From Leucobacter sp. G161 (GTDB taxonomy: Bacteria > Actinomycetota > Actinomycetes > Actinomycetales > Microbacteriaceae), in assembly GCF_001482305.1 (NCBI RefSeq), contig NZ_LOHP01000067.1, positions 17,610-81,609 of the forward strand: a stretch of DNA of 64,000 nucleotides, in the 5' to 3' direction. How positions within the stretch are numbered: position 1 is the stretch's first letter; each line of letters begins with the position of its first letter. Shown here piece by piece: positions 17,762-26,853 of the stretch. A model generated the notes under the pieces. It saw only the letters and a program-made list of their open reading frames with translations, searched no databases and was not told the DNA's origin. Position numbers and translations under genes: made by a program.

Positions 17762-19165
17762 ATGACCGATCACCTGAACCCTGACGTGAACGCGATCGAT
17801 GACCGTGTCTTCCCGCGCGGAGCCCGCCGCGGCCGCGAGTGCGGCGTGCTGAAGATTGGCGGCGTTCGCGCAACTGAACTCACCGCGCAGTTCGGATCCC
17901 CCCTGTATGTCGTCGATGAAGACGCGACGCGCGCGACCGCGCGAGACATCCGCGATGCGCTCCGCGGTGAGGCGCAGCGCGTCGGGACTGATGCGACGGT
18001 CTACTACGCGAGCAAGGCGTTCCTCAGTGTCGAGACCGCCCGCTGGATGGTTGAGGAAGGGCTTGCGATCGACGTCGCAAGCGGCGGTGAGTTGCTGGTC
18101 GCACTTGCGGCCGGAGTCGACCCGAGCAAGATTGGATTCCACGGCAACAACAAGTCGGAGTCAGAGATTGCTCGCGCGGTGGAAGCTGGCGTCGGCACCA
18201 TCATCGTCGACAGTGAGATTGAAGTCGCGCGCATCGCCGCCGCAACGCGCGCGGCCAGCAAGCGCCAGCGCGTGCGGCTGCGCGTGAACAGCGGGGTTCA
18301 CGCGTCCACCCATGACTACCTCGCGACCGCACATGAGGATCAGAAGTTCGGCATGCCGCTGAGCGCCGCCCCGGCGCTCGTCCGCGAGATCGTGTCGCAC
18401 GAGGGGCTCGAGTTTGTCGGCCTGCACTGTCACATTGGTTCACAGATCTTCGCGACCGAGGGCTTCCGCGAATCGGCACGCCGCCTGCTCGGCGTCTACG
18501 TTGAGCTCGCCGAGATCACCGGCGCGCAGATTCCCGAGCTCAACCTCGGTGGCGGCTTCGGGATCGCCTACACGCCGGAACAGGCTGGGGAGGCACCGAA
18601 CATCGTCGACATTGCGCGGCAGCTCGCCGATATCGTCGCAGCGGAGTCACAGGCAGCAGGCATTGCGCTGCCGCACCTCGCGTTTGAGCCCGGCCGAGCG
18701 GTCGTCGGTCAGTCCGGTGTCACGCTGTACACGGTCGGCACAACCAAGCACGTCGACCTCACCGGCACCGGCGAAGCAGACCCCGCGGACCGCGGCTACG
18801 CGAAGCGCCTCTACGTGAGCGTTGACGGCGGCATGAGCGATAACGCCCGCCCAGCGCTCTACGGCTCCGACTATCACGTGCGCATCGCAAACCGGGCGAG
18901 CGACGAGCACGCCGCGCTCGTCCGCGTCGTGGGTAAGCACTGCGAGTCGGGCGACATCGTCGTCTACCGCGACGAGCTGCCGGCCGACGTGCGCCCTGGC
19001 GACATTCTCGCGGTCGCCGCGACGGGAGCGTACTGCTGGTCGCTCTCGAGTAACTACAACTTTGTCCCCAGGCCCCCGGTCGTCGCCGTACGCGGCGGCG
19101 AGGCCCGCACGATCGTGCGCGGCCAGACCGAGGCCGACCTGCTCGCGCAGAGCGTGGTCGCGTAA
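17762..19165 (+). CDS. lysA: Diaminopimelate decarboxylase
   Basis: A 467-residue PLP enzyme that decarboxylates meso-diaminopimelate to L-lysine, the last step of lysine synthesis. Fold type III alanine-racemase-like barrel: PLP lysine in YYASKAFL, HCHIGSQI, the glycine-rich NLGGGFGIAY and EPGRAVV; the C-terminal domain has the substrate motif KHCESGD and GAYCWSLSSNYN. ATG 17762 is set by AGGAG at 17751–17755. It overlaps hom by one base (TAATG), making lysA–hom–thrB one operon for the aspartate family of amino acids. Confidence 0.97.
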   Translation: MTDHLNPDVNAIDDRVFPRGARRGRECGVLKIGGVRATELTAQFGSPLYVVDEDATRATARDIRDALRGEAQRVGTDATVYYASKAFLSVETARWMVEEGLAIDVASGGELLVALAAGVDPSKIGFHGNNKSESEIARAVEAGVGTIIVDSEIEVARIAAATRAASKRQRVRLRVNSGVHASTHDYLATAHEDQKFGMPLSAAPALVREIVSHEGLEFVGLHCHIGSQIFATEGFRESARRLLGVYVELAEITGAQIPELNLGGGFGIAYTPEQAGEAPNIVDIARQLADIVAAESQAAGIALPHLAFEPGRAVVGQSGVTLYTVGTTKHVDLTGTGEADPADRGYAKRLYVSVDGGMSDNARPALYGSDYHVRIANRASDEHAALVRVVGKHCESGDIVVYRDELPADVRPGDILAVAATGAYCWSLSSNYNFVPRPPVVAVRGGEARTIVRGQTEADLLAQSVVA

Positions 19166-20517
19166 TGGCGACCCACAAGCTAGAACGTCAGAATGAGAAT
19201 GGAGAACACCGGGTGAACGGGTATCGAGACCTTCGGGTTGCACTGCTGGGATGCGGATCAGTTGGCGCGCAGGTTGCGCGGCTGATTCTCGAGAACAGCG
19301 AAGAACTCGCGGCCCGAATTGGGGCCCGACTCACGCTCGAGGGTATCGCGGTGCGGACACTCGAGGCCGAGCGCGACGTCGAGCTGCCGCGCGAGCTGTT
19401 CACGACCGACGCTGAGCGGCTGGTGCAGGGCGCCGACATCGTCATCGAACTGATGGGTGGCATCGAGCCTGCTCGTTCGCTCATCCTCCTCGCCCTCGGC
19501 GGCGGCGCAGACGTCGTCACCGCGAACAAGGCACTCATCGCCGCGCACGGTCGCGAACTCGCCGACGCCGCAGACCAGGTCGGCGCGCAGCTGCTGTACG
19601 AAGCCTCGGTCGCGGCGGCGATCCCGATCCTTCGCCCGCTCCGAGAGAGCCTCGCGGGCGACCACATCACCCGCGTCATGGGCATCGTCAACGGCTCGAC
19701 GAACTACATTCTTGACCGGATGGATCGCTTCGGTGAGTCCGCCGAATCCGCGATGCAGCTCGCGAGCGATCTCGGCTTCCTCGAGGCCGACCCGACGCTC
19801 GACGTCGAGGGCTTCGACGCCGCGCAGAAGGCAACGATCCTTGCGAGTATCGCGTTCCACACTGAGGTACCCGAGAGCGCCGTGTACCGCGAGGGCATCA
19901 CGAACGTCACCCTTGACCAGATCACCGCCGCGCGGCACGCTGGATTTGTGATTAAGCTCCTCGCCGTCGCCGAACGGCTCACCGCGACCGACGGCACCGA
20001 CGGTGTTTCGGTGCGGGTCTACCCGGCGCTCATCCCGCGCGAGCACCCACTCGCCGCGGTGTACGAGGGCAAGAACGCGGTGTTTGTGGAGGCCGAGGCC
20101 GCCGGCGAACTCATGTTCTACGGCGCTGGCGCTGGCGGCAACGAGACCGCCTCGGCGGTGCTCGGTGACCTCGTGTCGGCGGCTCGACGCCACGTAGTCG
20201 GCGGCCCCGGCATCCCCGGATCCACCCACGCCGAATTCCCGGTACTGCCCGTCGGCGAGGTGATGACTGCCTACCAGGTGATGCTCGAGGTGCGGGACGA
20301 ACCCGGTGTCCTCGCCCGCGTCGCCGGCATCCTCGCCGCGCACGGGGTTTCGGCCGCCAGTGTGGAACAGAACGTCTCGGACGAGGGGCGGGCAACGCTT
20401 GTGATCGGCACGCACACCGCGCGCGAGGCAGACCTCGCAGCAACTGTGGCCGCGCTCCGTGCCGACGACGCCGTTGCCGAGGTGACGAGCGTCCTGCGTC
20501 GTGAGGGCCGCGCGTGA
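19165..20517 (+). CDS. hom: Homoserine dehydrogenase
   Basis: A 450-residue NAD(P)-dependent enzyme converting aspartate semialdehyde to homoserine, the branch to threonine and methionine. The Rossmann motif is LLGCGSVGAQVA (~28–40), followed by VTANKALIA and the catalytic-domain segment GIVNGSTNYILDRM with GFLEADPTLDVEGFDAAQK. A C-terminal ACT domain (~370–440, EVRDEPGVLARVAGILAAHG) indicates allosteric feedback, by threonine in the family. ATG 19165 overlaps the lysA stop; GTG 19213, preceded by GGAG, is a plausible alternative that would remove 16 non-conserved residues. It overlaps thrB by GTGA. Confidence 0.96.
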   Translation: MATHKLERQNENGEHRVNGYRDLRVALLGCGSVGAQVARLILENSEELAARIGARLTLEGIAVRTLEAERDVELPRELFTTDAERLVQGADIVIELMGGIEPARSLILLALGGGADVVTANKALIAAHGRELADAADQVGAQLLYEASVAAAIPILRPLRESLAGDHITRVMGIVNGSTNYILDRMDRFGESAESAMQLASDLGFLEADPTLDVEGFDAAQKATILASIAFHTEVPESAVYREGITNVTLDQITAARHAGFVIKLLAVAERLTATDGTDGVSVRVYPALIPREHPLAAVYEGKNAVFVEAEAAGELMFYGAGAGGNETASAVLGDLVSAARRHVVGGPGIPGSTHAEFPVLPVGEVMTAYQVMLEVRDEPGVLARVAGILAAHGVSAASVEQNVSDEGRATLVIGTHTAREADLAATVAALRADDAVAEVTSVLRREGRA

Positions 20518-21470
20518 GCCGGGCCGAACGGGCGCTGCGCGTCCACGTACCGGCGACGAGCGCAAACCTCGGGCCAGGCTTTGACACGCTCGGCATTGCC
20601 CTCGCGTACGGCGATGAGCTCACGGTCGTCACGCGACCCGAGCCCGGGGCCCTCGTCACCGTCATCGGCGTCGGCGAGGGCGAGGTCGACACCGACGAGC
20701 GTAACCTCGTCGTGCGCTCGGCAGCCTTCGTGTTTGACAGGCTCGGCCGCCAGATGCCCGGGCTCACCATCGAAGCGCACAACCGGATTCCACACGGCCG
20801 TGGCATGGGCTCCTCCGGATCCGCAATCGTCGCCGGCGTGATGATTGCCGCGGGCCTGCTTGCGACCGACCCTGAACAGCCGGTTGACCTGACGGAGGCC
20901 GAGATCTTTGCCTTCGCGACCGAGCTCGAGGGGCACCCCGACAACGTCGCACCCGCGCTGTTCGGTGGTCTCACGATCGCCTGGACGAACGACGAGGGCC
21001 CGCGCTTCAAACGGCTCCTCGTGCACCGCGGCGTCGCGCCACTCGTGCTGGTGCCGACCTTCACGATGTCGACCGAGCACGCCCGCAGCCTGCAACCGAA
21101 GCAGGTGCCGCACGAGGACGCGGTGTTTAACGTCTCGCGCTCGGCACTGCTCATCGCAGCCCTGACGCAAAGCCCAGAACTCATGCTCGAGGCGACCGAG
21201 GACCGACTGCACCAGAACTACCGCGGCGAGGCGATGCCCGCCACCCGCGACCTTGTCGGAGCGCTCCGCGCCGCGGGGCATCCAGCGGTGGTCTCGGGCG
21301 CTGGCCCCTCGGTGCTTGTGCTGTCCAACGGTCCGGGGGAGCGACTTGCCGCAGCGGATCTTGTCGCGGAAATTGCGCCCGATTGGCGCGTGCTCACACT
21401 CGCTGTGGACATCAAGGGTGCTACAGTAGAAGAGATTCCGGTCAACTCTGCGTTCTCTTCGCGGGTGTGA
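20514..21470 (+). CDS. thrB: Homoserine kinase
   Basis: A 318-residue GHMP kinase that phosphorylates homoserine with ATP for threonine synthesis. Motif 1 is VPATSANLGPGFDTLG; the ATP-binding glycine loop is IPHGRGMGSSGSAIVAG; the C-terminal motif is VSGAGPSVLVL. GTG 20514 overlaps the hom stop by 4 nt, so translation is coupled. thrC is not adjacent. A 123-bp gap separates it from the rho-like gene. Confidence 0.96.
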   Translation: MSRAERALRVHVPATSANLGPGFDTLGIALAYGDELTVVTRPEPGALVTVIGVGEGEVDTDERNLVVRSAAFVFDRLGRQMPGLTIEAHNRIPHGRGMGSSGSAIVAGVMIAAGLLATDPEQPVDLTEAEIFAFATELEGHPDNVAPALFGGLTIAWTNDEGPRFKRLLVHRGVAPLVLVPTFTMSTEHARSLQPKQVPHEDAVFNVSRSALLIAALTQSPELMLEATEDRLHQNYRGEAMPATRDLVGALRAAGHPAVVSGAGPSVLVLSNGPGERLAAADLVAEIAPDWRVLTLAVDIKGATVEEIPVNSAFSSRV

Positions 21471-21593
21471 CACTGCATGGCTTGTGTCCCGGATCGCTTT
21501 CCCAGCCGGGGCATTTGCCCCCGAGCTTTCCGCACTCCTGTGCATGTTTGTGGCCTGGTGGCCCAGACCAGATAGATTCCGGAAGGAATACAC

Positions 21594-23507
21594 GTGGAAC
21601 TACATCCTGAAGATCAGACTCCCGCGGCCGAAACCGTAGAAGCGCCGCCGGTGCGCCGCCGCGCTTCGCGTCGCGTCTCGGCTGCTGCCGGCGCAGCCCC
21701 TGAGGTTGCAGCCGACACCGAGGTGACCGTTGTTGAGGCGGCACCCGTGGCCGAGGCCGCACCAGCTGCCGACGCCGCTGCCCCCGCAGAGGCCGCGCCC
21801 GAGAAGGCCGCGCCGAAGCGCGCGACCCGCTCGCGCAAGAAGGTTGAGCCAGTCGAGGCAGCTGCAGAGGCGCCCGCCGAGGAAGCCGCAGCTGTCGAGC
21901 CGAAGGCTCCGAAGACAACCGCTAAGGCGAAGACCGCTGCTTCGGCAAAGGCCGCCGCGGCGAAGACCGCCGAAGCAGCAGAAGCGCCCGTTGCGGATGC
22001 GCCTGCCGCAGAGGTAGCACCGGATGCGCCTGCCGAAGCACCGAAGAAGCGCGCAACACGCTCGCGCAAGACCGCCGTCGCAGCAGAGCCAGAGGCTGTA
22101 GCTGCGACCGAGGCAGCGCCGGCCGAGCAGCCTGCCGAGGCAAGCGCCGAAGCCGTGAAGCCCGTAGCCGACGCCGCACCTCAGGACGAGGCCGAAACGC
22201 CTCCGGCTCGCCGTACTCGCCGGCGCGCTTCGCAGGCCCCCGAGCAGACCGAGGGCGACGCGCAGGCGCCGGCCGAGGAGCCGAAGTCACGTGGTCGCGG
22301 CAACCAGAACGGCGCGAAGAACGACAGCGCCAAGGCTGACGCCGCAAAGGGCGATAGCGCGAAGGCTGACGCGAGCAAGACGGAAGCTGACAAGCAGGCC
22401 CAGGGCGACAAGCAGGCCCAGGGCGACAAGCAGGCCCAGGGCGACAAGTCCGACAACACCAAGCAGGAGAGCGGCTCACGCTCAAGCCGCACCCGTCAGC
22501 GTGACCGCAAGCGGCGCGGTGGCGATGACCTCGAGATGGAGATCGCCGAGGACGATGTGCTGCTGCCCGTCGCCGGCATCCTTGACGTGCTCGACAACTA
22601 CGCGTTTGTTCGCACGAGCGGTTACCTGCCAGGGGTGTCTGACGTCTACGTCGCGCTCGGCCAGGTGAAGAAGTACGGCCTGCGTCGCGGTGACGCGATC
22701 GTCGGTGCGATCCGCCAGCCCCGCGAGGGCGACAGCGGTGGTCGCCAGAAGTACAACGCGATCGTCAAGATCGACTCGGTGAACGGCAAGTCGGTCGAGG
22801 AGACCGAGAAACGCGCAGAGATCACGGAGATGACGGCGATCTTCCCCGAGCAGCCGCTGCGCTTTGGCACCGGTAACGCCGACGGCCTGGGAGCAAAGAT
22901 CGATGAGCACGCACCGATGGGCCTTGGCCAGCGCGCGATCGTTGCACTGCCCGCGACCATTCCCGCGACTCGTGTGCTTGCTGAGCTCGCTGCTGCGGTC
23001 ACCGCGAACGCACCCGAGGTGCATCTCCTGCTGGTGCTGACGAACGCGCGCCCCGAGGAAGTCACCCACCTGCAGCGCACCGTCAGCGGCGAGGTGATCG
23101 CCGCGAGCTTCGATCGTGCCGCTGAAGATCAGGCCACGGTTGCTGAACTTGCGATCGATCGGGCGAGCCGCCTTGTCGAGCTCGGCCACGACGTTGTCGT
23201 CCTGCTGGACTCGCTCACGAACCTGGCACACGCTTACCTGCAGAACCAGTCCGGTTCGCGCAGCACGCCCGAGGCAGTTCAGGCACTCGCGGTCGCCCAG
23301 GCGAAGCGTCTGCTTGGATCCGCTCGGAACCTCGAGAACGGTGGCTCGCTCACCCTGCTCGCGACCGCGCGCACCCACACCGGTGTTGCCGGGGACAAGG
23401 ATCTCCTGCGCGAGCTCACCCCGGCAGCGAACAGCTTTGTGAAGGTCTCCGGAAGCCGTACGGCTCCAGAGGTCAACGCTGAGAAGTCATACACGATCTC
23501 GTTCTAA
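21594..23507 (+). CDS. Rho-like RNA-binding protein lacking ATPase motifs (pseudo-Rho) at the rho locus
   Basis: A 637-residue intact frame. Residues 1–~300 are low-complexity Ala/Glu/Lys/Pro sequence; the helical Rho_N domain is not recognisable. Residues ~318–405 are a conserved Rho RNA-binding OB domain (PVAGILDVLDNYAFVRTSGY). In the ATPase half the alignment continues (NAPEVHLLLVL, RPEEVT, RTVSGEVIA, VAELAIDRA, NGGSLTLLATA), but key elements are lost: P-loop PPKAGKTM is LPATIPATRV (452–461), IDERPEE is TNARPEE, DSITRLxRAY is DSLTNLAHAY, the R-loop SKMDEVIFEEFKGTGN is unrecognisable, and the protein ends where the arginine-finger region would be. It probably binds RNA without ATP-driven translocation. 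GTG 21594 follows GGAAGGAA. Position thrB–rho–prfA is canonical. Confidence 0.85.
   Translation: MELHPEDQTPAAETVEAPPVRRRASRRVSAAAGAAPEVAADTEVTVVEAAPVAEAAPAADAAAPAEAAPEKAAPKRATRSRKKVEPVEAAAEAPAEEAAAVEPKAPKTTAKAKTAASAKAAAAKTAEAAEAPVADAPAAEVAPDAPAEAPKKRATRSRKTAVAAEPEAVAATEAAPAEQPAEASAEAVKPVADAAPQDEAETPPARRTRRRASQAPEQTEGDAQAPAEEPKSRGRGNQNGAKNDSAKADAAKGDSAKADASKTEADKQAQGDKQAQGDKQAQGDKSDNTKQESGSRSSRTRQRDRKRRGGDDLEMEIAEDDVLLPVAGILDVLDNYAFVRTSGYLPGVSDVYVALGQVKKYGLRRGDAIVGAIRQPREGDSGGRQKYNAIVKIDSVNGKSVEETEKRAEITEMTAIFPEQPLRFGTGNADGLGAKIDEHAPMGLGQRAIVALPATIPATRVLAELAAAVTANAPEVHLLLVLTNARPEEVTHLQRTVSGEVIAASFDRAAEDQATVAELAIDRASRLVELGHDVVVLLDSLTNLAHAYLQNQSGSRSTPEAVQALAVAQAKRLLGSARNLENGGSLTLLATARTHTGVAGDKDLLRELTPAANSFVKVSGSRTAPEVNAEKSYTISF
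22389..22442 (+). repeat. 18-bp tandem repeat ×3 in the rho-like gene
   Basis: Three identical copies of an 18-bp unit encode Asp-Lys-Gln-Ala-Gln-Gly three times in the disordered N-terminal region, with a partial fourth copy. Perfect identity suggests recent expansion. Confidence 0.9.
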
Positions 23508-23522
23508 GGCAGCAGAAGAACA

Positions 23523-24596
23523 GTGTTTGAGCAGGTAGAAGGGCTCCTCGCGGAGCATCTCCGATTGCAGGATGATCTCGCCGACCCCGCGTTGCACGCC
23601 GATGCGGCGCGGGCGAAGAAGGTCAACCGTCGCTACGCGGAGCTGAGCAAGATCAAGGTCGCGTACGAACACTGGGTGCATCTCGGTGAGGATCTCGAGG
23701 CCGCCCGCGAACTCGCGAAGGAAGATGACGCCTTCGCCGAGGAAGTCCCCGAGCTGGAGACCCAGCTGGCGGACGCACAAGAGAAGGTTCGTCGCCTCCT
23801 GATCCCTCGCGACCCTGACGACGCTCGTGATGTGATTCTCGAGATCAAGGGCGGTGAGGGCGGTGCCGAGTCCGCGCTCTTCGGAGCGGATCTGCTGCGC
23901 ATGTATATGCACTACGCGGAATCCAAGGGCTGGAAGTCGGAGATCCTCGAGAAGGACGAAAGCGACCTGGGCGGATACAAAAACGTGCAGATCGCGATCA
24001 AGTCGAACGCGAGCGACCCCTCACAGGGCGTTTGGGCGCACCTGAAGTACGAGGGAGGCGTGCACCGCGTGCAGCGCGTGCCCGTCACCGAGTCGCAGGG
24101 GCGTATCCACACCTCGACGACCGGCGTGCTTGTGTACCCCGAGCCTGATGAGGCCGAAGAGGTTGAGATCAGCCAGAACGATCTGAAGATCGACGTGTAT
24201 CGTTCGAGCGGCCCCGGCGGTCAGTCGGTGAATACGACGGACTCGGCTGTGCGCATCACGCACCTTCCGACCGGCATCGTTGTCGCGATGCAGAACGAGA
24301 AGTCACAGCTGCAGAACCGTGAGGCGGGCATGCGCGTGCTGCGTGCGCGTCTCCTCGCGCGGCTCGCGGAGGAAGCGGCTGCCGAGGCGAGCGCGTACCG
24401 TTCGAGCCAGATCCGTACGATGGATCGCTCTGAGCGCATCCGCACGTACAACTTCCCGGAGAACCGCATCGCAGATCACCGCACGGGCTACAAGGCGTAC
24501 AACCTTGACCACGTGATGAACGGTGCGATGGAGCCGATTATCGAGTCCTGCATTCGCATGGACGAGGAAGAGCGGCTCAAGGCGCTCGGTCAGTAG
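23523..24596 (+). CDS. prfA: Peptide chain release factor 1
   Basis: A 357-residue class I release factor that reads UAA and UAG and triggers peptidyl-tRNA hydrolysis on the ribosome. The catalytic GGQ lies at 232–234 within [17 protein letters not shown]; the stop-codon-recognition region and the [12 protein letters not shown] segment are typical. GTG 23523 begins 15 nt after the rho-like stop, so the two are co-transcribed. In most Actinobacteria prmC, which methylates the GGQ glutamine, is the next gene; here prmC is 13 kb away and prfA is followed by a terminator. Confidence 0.97.
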   Translation: MFEQVEGLLAEHLRLQDDLADPALHADAARAKKVNRRYAELSKIKVAYEHWVHLGEDLEAARELAKEDDAFAEEVPELETQLADAQEKVRRLLIPRDPDDARDVILEIKGGEGGAESALFGADLLRMYMHYAESKGWKSEILEKDESDLGGYKNVQIAIKSNASDPSQGVWAHLKYEGGVHRVQRVPVTESQGRIHTSTTGVLVYPEPDEAEEVEISQNDLKIDVYRSSGPGGQSVNTTDSAVRITHLPTGIVVAMQNEKSQLQNREAGMRVLRARLLARLAEEAAAEASAYRSSQIRTMDRSERIRTYNFPENRIADHRTGYKAYNLDHVMNGAMEPIIESCIRMDEEERLKALGQ

Positions 24597-24611
24597 GTTT
24601 CACTCGACGAG

Positions 24612-24659
24612 AACCCTGGTGGGGTGCGTGCCATACGGCTGCAGCCCACCAGGGTTTTT
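24612..24659 (+). terminator. Intrinsic terminator after prfA
   Basis: AACCCTGGTGGG (24612–24623) pairs perfectly with CCCACCAGGGTT (24645–24656) and runs into TTTTT. It closes the lysA–hom–thrB–rho–prfA region. Confidence 0.88.
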
Positions 24660-24686
24660 GCGTGGCGTGCCCGGCCACATTCCCAC

Positions 24687-24692
24687 TACGCT
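24687..24692 (+). promoter_or_regulatory. Leaderless −10 box for GNAT gene
   Basis: TACGCT, six nt before ATG 24699; no Shine-Dalgarno. Confidence 0.5.
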
Positions 24693-24698
24693 GAGGAC

Positions 24699-25244
24699 AT
24701 GTCTACACCTGTGCTCCCCACCGCGGCCATCGTCGGCCCGCTCGTGACGCTCCGCGCCCCCGTCCAAGCCGATCTTGAGCCGCTCTTCGAGATCCTGCTC
24801 GAGCCCGAGGTGGCGTTCTGGTGGGTGGGCTACACGCGAGAGCGCGTGCAGCAGGAGTTCATTGATGCGGTTGAGGTGACGCGCATTATTGAGATCGCGG
24901 GGGAGTGCGCCGGTGCGATGTTCGTGCTGCGCGGCGAGGATCCCGAATATCCGACGACGGTGATGCACCTGTTCATTGGTACCCGCTTCCGTGGCCGCCG
25001 CATTGGTGAGGAAGCGCTCGCCCTCGCGATCCGACACGAGTTCGCGCACGGCGTCTCGCGGGTGACGCTCGACCCGAACGTGAACAACGACGGTGCGATC
25101 CGCAGCTATGAGCGGCTCGGATTCCAGCGGATCGGTGTGTTGCGTGACTACCAGGTGCGGCCAGGAGGCGCCCTTGAGGGAGCCATGTTCCTGGACCTCA
25201 CGCGGAGCGACTTTCCTGACGGGCCCCCGCTGCCCCCGCGCTAG
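24699..25244 (+). CDS. GNAT-family N-acetyltransferase
   Basis: A 181-residue acetyl-CoA-dependent acetyltransferase. The pyrophosphate-binding motif A is FIGTRFRGRRIGEEALALAI, followed by VTLDPNVNNDGAIRSYERLG typical of RimJ/RimL and aminoglycoside 6'-acetyltransferase relatives. Acceptor substrate is unknown. The protein begins MSTPVLPTAAIVGP; the upstream in-frame sequence overlaps the prfA terminator and is not coding. Monocistronic, with a leaderless-type promoter, and first gene of the accessory block between prfA and prmC. Confidence 0.82.
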   Translation: MSTPVLPTAAIVGPLVTLRAPVQADLEPLFEILLEPEVAFWWVGYTRERVQQEFIDAVEVTRIIEIAGECAGAMFVLRGEDPEYPTTVMHLFIGTRFRGRRIGEEALALAIRHEFAHGVSRVTLDPNVNNDGAIRSYERLGFQRIGVLRDYQVRPGGALEGAMFLDLTRSDFPDGPPLPPR

Positions 25245-25290
25245 CCGGCGCCGGGTCGCTCAAGCCGGGCCACGCGCCGAACCAGTATCC

Positions 25291-25307
25291 GAGCTGAGCG
25301 TCAGCTC
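25291..25307. promoter_or_regulatory. Palindromic operator candidate before MFS gene
   Basis: GAGCTGA and TCAGCTC form perfect 7-bp arms around GCG, ending 5 nt before the −10 box TAGCAT. The position would let a bound dimer block RNA polymerase. Confidence 0.5.
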
Positions 25308-25312
25308 AGCGG

Positions 25313-25318
25313 TAGCAT
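25313..25318 (+). promoter_or_regulatory. Leaderless −10 box for MFS gene
   Basis: TAGCAT, seven nt before ATG 25326; no Shine-Dalgarno. Confidence 0.55.
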
Positions 25319-25325
25319 TGCATAC

Positions 25326-26732
25326 ATGAGCTCTTCGAAACCACTGCTTCCGTGGGTGGTCTGGGGCACAGCGGTCACGCTCTACGCGATCGCCATTGTG
25401 AACAGGTCTTCGCTATCAGCGCTGGGACCTGCTGCGCAGGAGCACTTCGGGATCGACGCTTCCACCCTGGCGGCGTTCCCGGTGATTCAGCTCCTCGTCT
25501 ACGCCGGATGCCAGATCCCCGTTGGAATACTCCTCGACCGCTACGGCTCGAGCGTGCTGATTCTTACCGGGGCGGTGCTCATGATGGCGGGCCAAATAGC
25601 CATGGCCACCGTCACGAACGTTGAACTCGCGATCCTCGCCCGCGTGCTCGTGGGAGCGGGAGACGCGTGTACGTTCACCGCGGTCATGCGAATGCTGCCC
25701 GAATGGTTCAAGCCTCGGCAACTGCCGACGCTCGGCCAGGTCACGGGCCTGATCGGTCAGGTGGGCCAGCTCGTATCGGTGACGCCGCTCGCGTTCGCCG
25801 TTGCGACGCTCGGCTGGATGGGCGGCTTCCTCGGCGTCGTCGCTGTCGGCCTGCTTGTCACGCTCATCGGCGTGGTGGTGCTCCGTGATGCGCCGGGGCT
25901 CCCCACGGTGTTCGAGCGCATGACGAGACGGGTCGGCACGATCACGAAGCGCTCCGCGGATCTTGCGGGTGCTCCGGTCACCTCGGTGACGATGGCGCCG
26001 CCCGAGACCAGCATGATTCCCGTTGTGAACGGCAGGCGGATGACTCGGCCGCGGAGCAACGGGCAGGAGCCATTCGGCATGCGCCTCCGCCGGCTGCTGT
26101 CGATTCCTGGCGTGCGGCTCGCGTACTGGATTCACTTCGTGACGCCCTTCCCGCTGCAGATCTTTCTGCTGCTGTGGGGCACCCCGTTCCTGACGGGTGG
26201 ACTCGGCCTGAGCACTCCAGCGGCGAGTAGCTTGCTGAGCATCACGGTGATCTCTTCGATGGTCGCGGGCGTCGTGCTTGGCCCCATCAGCTCGCGCTTC
26301 ATTGAACGGCGCGTCGAACTCACGGTTGTGTTGACCCTGCTCATCATGGGTACCTGGCTCGCGGTGATCCTGTGGCCCGGTATGCCGCCGGCGTGGCTCA
26401 TCATTGCGCTCATCGTGATCATTCCGATTGGCGGGCCCTCGTCGATGATCGCGTTCGAGGTCGCGCGCTCGCATACGCCACGGAGCTTCTCCGGCTTCGG
26501 GACTGGGTTCGTCAACACCGGTGGCTTCACCGCAGGGCTCATCGGGATGATGGCGGTCGGGATCGTGCTCGACCTCCAGGGCGCGGGCTCTCCCGAGACC
26601 TATTCGCTGCACGCGTTCAAGCTCGCGTTTGCCGTGCAGATCCCGCTCTGGATCATCGGCCTGCTCGGCATCTTCGTCGAACGTCGGAAGACGCGGACTT
26701 GGATGAACAAGCACGGACGCACGCTGCGCTAA
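25326..26732 (+). CDS. MFS transporter
   Basis: A 468-residue major facilitator with 12 predicted helices. After helix 2 the loop is LLDRYGSSVL, the family motif A region; a long cytoplasmic loop (~residues 200–255) separates the two halves. The MLPEWF and GGPSSMIAFEVARSH segments are typical of anion/nitrate or organic acid type MFS proteins, but substrate cannot be assigned. It is preceded by its own promoter with a palindrome and followed by a 13-bp hairpin, so it is transcribed alone. Confidence 0.85.
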   Translation: MSSSKPLLPWVVWGTAVTLYAIAIVNRSSLSALGPAAQEHFGIDASTLAAFPVIQLLVYAGCQIPVGILLDRYGSSVLILTGAVLMMAGQIAMATVTNVELAILARVLVGAGDACTFTAVMRMLPEWFKPRQLPTLGQVTGLIGQVGQLVSVTPLAFAVATLGWMGGFLGVVAVGLLVTLIGVVVLRDAPGLPTVFERMTRRVGTITKRSADLAGAPVTSVTMAPPETSMIPVVNGRRMTRPRSNGQEPFGMRLRRLLSIPGVRLAYWIHFVTPFPLQIFLLLWGTPFLTGGLGLSTPAASSLLSITVISSMVAGVVLGPISSRFIERRVELTVVLTLLIMGTWLAVILWPGMPPAWLIIALIVIIPIGGPSSMIAFEVARSHTPRSFSGFGTGFVNTGGFTAGLIGMMAVGIVLDLQGAGSPETYSLHAFKLAFAVQIPLWIIGLLGIFVERRKTRTWMNKHGRTLR

Positions 26733-26744
26733 CCGCACGTCAGG

Positions 26745-26789
26745 GTGCGGGCGGCACAGTCTAGGCCTGAACGACCGTGCCGCCCGCAC
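26745..26789 (+). terminator. Hairpin between the two MFS genes
   Basis: GTGCGGGCGGCAC (26745–26757) pairs perfectly with GTGCCGCCCGCAC (26777–26789). There is no U-tract, but the 13-bp GC stem right after the stop looks like a terminator. Confidence 0.6.
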
Positions 26790-26853
26790 AGCGTGGCCGC
26801 TGACCCGTCGCCTAGGTTGACTCCGAACCGTATCGATCGACAAAGGAGTCTCG

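Noticed and set aside
22900..23507. Frameshift or chimeric assembly as the cause of the missing Rho P-loop
   Set aside because: Homology to Rho continues in one frame on both sides of the changed motifs, so a simple indel cannot explain them; scattered substitutions are required.
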